Positions 5,976 through 7,632 of a stretch of DNA of 7,632 bases are shown piece by piece. Below the pieces are notes generated by a model, which was given only the letters and a program-made list of their open reading frames with translations, searched no databases and was not told where the DNA came from. A program made the position numbers and the translations under genes. Every line of letters starts with the position of its first letter. Positions within the stretch are counted from its first letter, which is position 1. Source of the DNA: Alphaproteobacteria bacterium (lineage in GTDB: Bacteria; Pseudomonadota; Alphaproteobacteria; Paracaedibacterales; CAITNM01); contig CANMNU010000060.1 of assembly GCA_947499175.1 (NCBI GenBank), positions 1 to 7,632 of the forward strand. The letters run 5' to 3'.

Positions 5976-6985
5976 TGACAACAACCTCATCCGCGCATTT
6001 AACGCAACTATGGAGCCGAGGTTGCGAATTTTTAGGAACTAAATATGCAATATTAGGTGGAGCCATGACCTGGGTTTCCAACCATAATTTGGTAGCAGCA
6101 ATTTCAAATTCTGGTGGTTTTGGCGTTGTAGCTAGTGGAGCAATGACTCCAGAACTATTAAATGCCGAAATTGAACGCACAAAAGCTATAACAACCCAAC
6201 CATTTGGCGTTAATTTAATTACTATGCACCCACTACTTGAAGAAATGATTGATGTCTGCGGTAAACACCAAGTTCGCCATGTAGTTTTAGCTGGAGGTTT
6301 GCCAACCTCAGCAAGCTTTGCTCGTTTAAAAAACCATGGCTGTCTAATTATTGGTTTTGCCCCAGCTTTGGTCATTGCAAAAAAACTTATCAAAATGGGA
6401 GTAGATGCTATAATCATCGAGGGATGTGAAGCCGGTGGACACATTGGCCCTGTTTCAACTAGCGTATTAGCCCAAGAAATTCTACCTGAAATTCGTGATA
6501 TCCCAGTCTTCGTTGCTGGAGGAATTGGACGAGGAGAAGCTATCGTTTCCCAGCTACAAATGGGGGCAAGTGGATGCCAGCTAGGCACACGTTTTGTTTG
6601 CGCCCATGAATCTCCCGCCCACCATAACTTCAAACAAGCCTTTATACGCGCTCAAGCACGTGATGCAATTATGTCAACGCAATTAGATCAACGCTTTCCT
6701 GTAATTCCAGTAAGAGCAATCGCCAACAAAGCTAGTAAAGAATTTATTTCAGTTCAATCCAATGTAATTAGGGAATACGATAACGGCTCACTCGATTTAA
6801 AAGAGGCACAACTAAAAATTGAACATTATTGGGCCGGCTCACTACGCCGCGCTGCAATTGATGGTGACATTGAAAATGGTTCATTAATGGCCGGGCAAAG
6901 TGTTGGCATGGTTACCAAAGAACAATCAACCGCAGAAATTATTGACGAATTAGTCAATCAAGCAAATCAGTTTTTGACACGTTAA
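5975..6985 (+). CDS. FMN-dependent FabK/nitronate monooxygenase-family oxidoreductase
   Basis: A 336-residue TIM-barrel flavoprotein of the 2-nitropropane dioxygenase/FabK superfamily. Motifs in order: GGAMTWVSN (28-36), SNSGGFGVVASG (44-55), PFGVNL (76-81), EGCEAGGHIG (149-158) with the conserved His156, AGGIGRGEA (181-189), GASGCQLGTRF (197-207), VRAIANK (246-252) and GSLMAGQSVGM (302-312). The Trp-Val-Ser opening, the EAGGHIG loop, the VRAI segment and the GxxMAGQ end resemble my memory of Streptococcus pneumoniae FabK (enoyl-ACP reductase II) more than classic nitronate oxidases. FabK reduces enoyl-ACP in the last step of fatty-acid elongation, whereas nitronate monooxygenase detoxifies nitronates. 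Databases name many such proteins nitronate monooxygenase, and sequence alone does not settle it. It is coupled to lysC by a one-base overlap, although no metabolic link is obvious. Confidence 0.85.
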   Translation: MTTTSSAHLTQLWSRGCEFLGTKYAILGGAMTWVSNHNLVAAISNSGGFGVVASGAMTPELLNAEIERTKAITTQPFGVNLITMHPLLEEMIDVCGKHQVRHVVLAGGLPTSASFARLKNHGCLIIGFAPALVIAKKLIKMGVDAIIIEGCEAGGHIGPVSTSVLAQEILPEIRDIPVFVAGGIGRGEAIVSQLQMGASGCQLGTRFVCAHESPAHHNFKQAFIRAQARDAIMSTQLDQRFPVIPVRAIANKASKEFISVQSNVIREYDNGSLDLKEAQLKIEHYWAGSLRRAAIDGDIENGSLMAGQSVGMVTKEQSTAEIIDELVNQANQFLTR

Positions 6986-7117
6986 TTAATTATTTTAAGG
7001 TAATTATAGGATTAAAACCCTCAGAATCTCATAATAAATTGATTTTTATCAAGCCAAATCACACCATTTATGCTAGATTTTGTGTCATTGGTTCATAAAA
7101 AATTATTTGAGAATATC
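6986..7117 (+). promoter_or_regulatory. ychF upstream region with weak -10 candidates
   Basis: An AT-rich 132-base gap with no clear terminator hairpin after the flavoprotein gene. Possible -10 elements are TATGCT (7069-7074) and TAGATT (7074-7079), four of six matches each. TTATCA (7046-7051) is 17 bases before TATGCT. A weak ribosome-binding site (GAG, 7109-7111) lies six bases before the ychF ATG. Confidence 0.35.
7039..7052. promoter_or_regulatory. Perfect FNR/FixK-type site upstream of ychF
   Basis: TTGATTTTTATCAA is an exact match to TTGAT-N4-ATCAA, the consensus of FNR, ANR and FixK/FnrL regulators of the CRP/FNR family. If TAGATT (7074-7079) is the -10, RNA would start near 7086-7087, centring the site at about -41, the usual position for activation by FNR. 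Whether this organism encodes such a regulator cannot be seen here. Confidence 0.4.
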
Positions 7118-7632
7118 ATGGGGTTTAATTGTGGAATCGTTGGTTTGCCAAATGTTGGCAAATCAACTTTGTTTAATGCACTAACAGCAACAGCCGCAGC
7201 CCAAGCTGCAAACTATCCTTTTTGCACAATAGAACCAAATGTCGGCCGCGTTGGCGTACCTGACGACCGACTAGAAATTTTGGCAAAATTTGCATCATCA
7301 CAAAAAATTATCCCCACCCAATTAGAATTTGTCGATATTGCAGGTCTAGTACGCGGCGCCAGTAAAGGCGAAGGCCTAGGCAACCAATTTTTAGGCCACA
7401 TTCGCAGTGTTGACGCAATATTGCATGTCTTACGTTGCTTTGAAGACGATGATATTACCCACGTTGATGGCTCCGTTGATCCACTTCGTGATCTAACAAC
7501 AATCGAAACTGAATTACTTTTAGCTGACCTTGAATCATTAGAAAAACGAGTGCCAAATTTAGAAAAACGCGCCCGCGGCAATGACAAAGAAGCAAAAGAA
7601 ATTTTAGAAATCATTCAAAAAGTTTTACCACT
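7118..7632 (+). CDS. ychF: YchF/OLA1-type ribosome-binding ATPase, 3' partial
   Basis: The first 171 codons of a protein that is about 363 residues long in E. coli; the frame is open to the window end. YchF is an Obg-related P-loop protein that prefers ATP, binds ribosomes and has been linked to oxidative-stress responses. Visible motifs: MGFNCGIVGLPNVGKST (P-loop 9-17), NYPFCTIEPNVG (32-43), the switch/G3 segment FVDIAGLVRGASKGEG (71-86) with GNQFL after it, and VLRCFEDDDITHV (104-116). The stretch from about residue 125 (LTTIETELLLADLESLEKR) begins the helical coiled-coil insertion. The ATP-specificity motif and the C-terminal TGS domain lie beyond the window. The ATG at 7118 matches the family start exactly. 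It is 132 bases after the flavoprotein gene and probably has its own promoter. Confidence 0.95.
   Translation, partial: MGFNCGIVGLPNVGKSTLFNALTATAAAQAANYPFCTIEPNVGRVGVPDDRLEILAKFASSQKIIPTQLEFVDIAGLVRGASKGEGLGNQFLGHIRSVDAILHVLRCFEDDDITHVDGSVDPLRDLTTIETELLLADLESLEKRVPNLEKRARGNDKEAKEILEIIQKVLP

Noticed and set aside
5887..6633. Long minus-strand open frame opposite the flavoprotein gene
   Set aside because: It is a shadow of lysC and the flavoprotein gene, which have clear family motifs throughout; the antisense translation shows no domain.

Overview
The window looks like a piece of an AT-rich alphaproteobacterial chromosome, most likely from a host-associated lineage (Rickettsiales or Holosporales-like). 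The signs are an alphaproteobacterial DksA with its zinc cysteines mostly replaced, a divergent ubiG/lysC pair, and a secreted-looking protein with ankyrin repeats of the kind carried by intracellular bacteria. This placement is inferred from protein features alone.

Layout. Bases 1-341 hold the 3' end of dksA. A good promoter candidate (349-377) and a strong ribosome-binding site lead into a TTG-started M23 metallopeptidase (411-1700) that probably cleaves peptidoglycan. Next comes a more AT-rich gene (1807-3174) with a signal peptide, a class I SAM-methyltransferase-like domain and the start of an ankyrin array. It ends at a TGA, but the same frame continues for 203 codons with five more ankyrin repeats up to 3786, so this is one 659-codon gene interrupted by a single stop. 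A 150-base convergent gap follows, holding a nested palindromic element that partly resembles the ankyrin-coding sequence just after the TGA. ubiG (4644-3937, minus strand) faces the ankyrin gene, and a likely plus-strand terminator overlaps its 3' end. Divergent from ubiG, lysC (4734-5975) overlaps by one base a FabK/nitronate monooxygenase-family flavoprotein gene (5975-6985). After a 132-base gap with a perfect TTGAT-N4-ATCAA (FNR-type) site, the 5' part of ychF (7118 onward) runs off the end.

How the genes fit together. Most are core functions: transcription under starvation (dksA), wall remodelling (M23 peptidase), ubiquinone synthesis (ubiG), the aspartate pathway to lysine/diaminopimelate (lysC), a flavin enzyme possibly serving fatty-acid synthesis, and a ribosome-associated ATPase (ychF). 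The methyltransferase-ankyrin gene is the accessory item, a candidate host-interaction factor that is either decaying or read through. I found no tRNA, rRNA, CRISPR array, transposase or complete insertion sequence.
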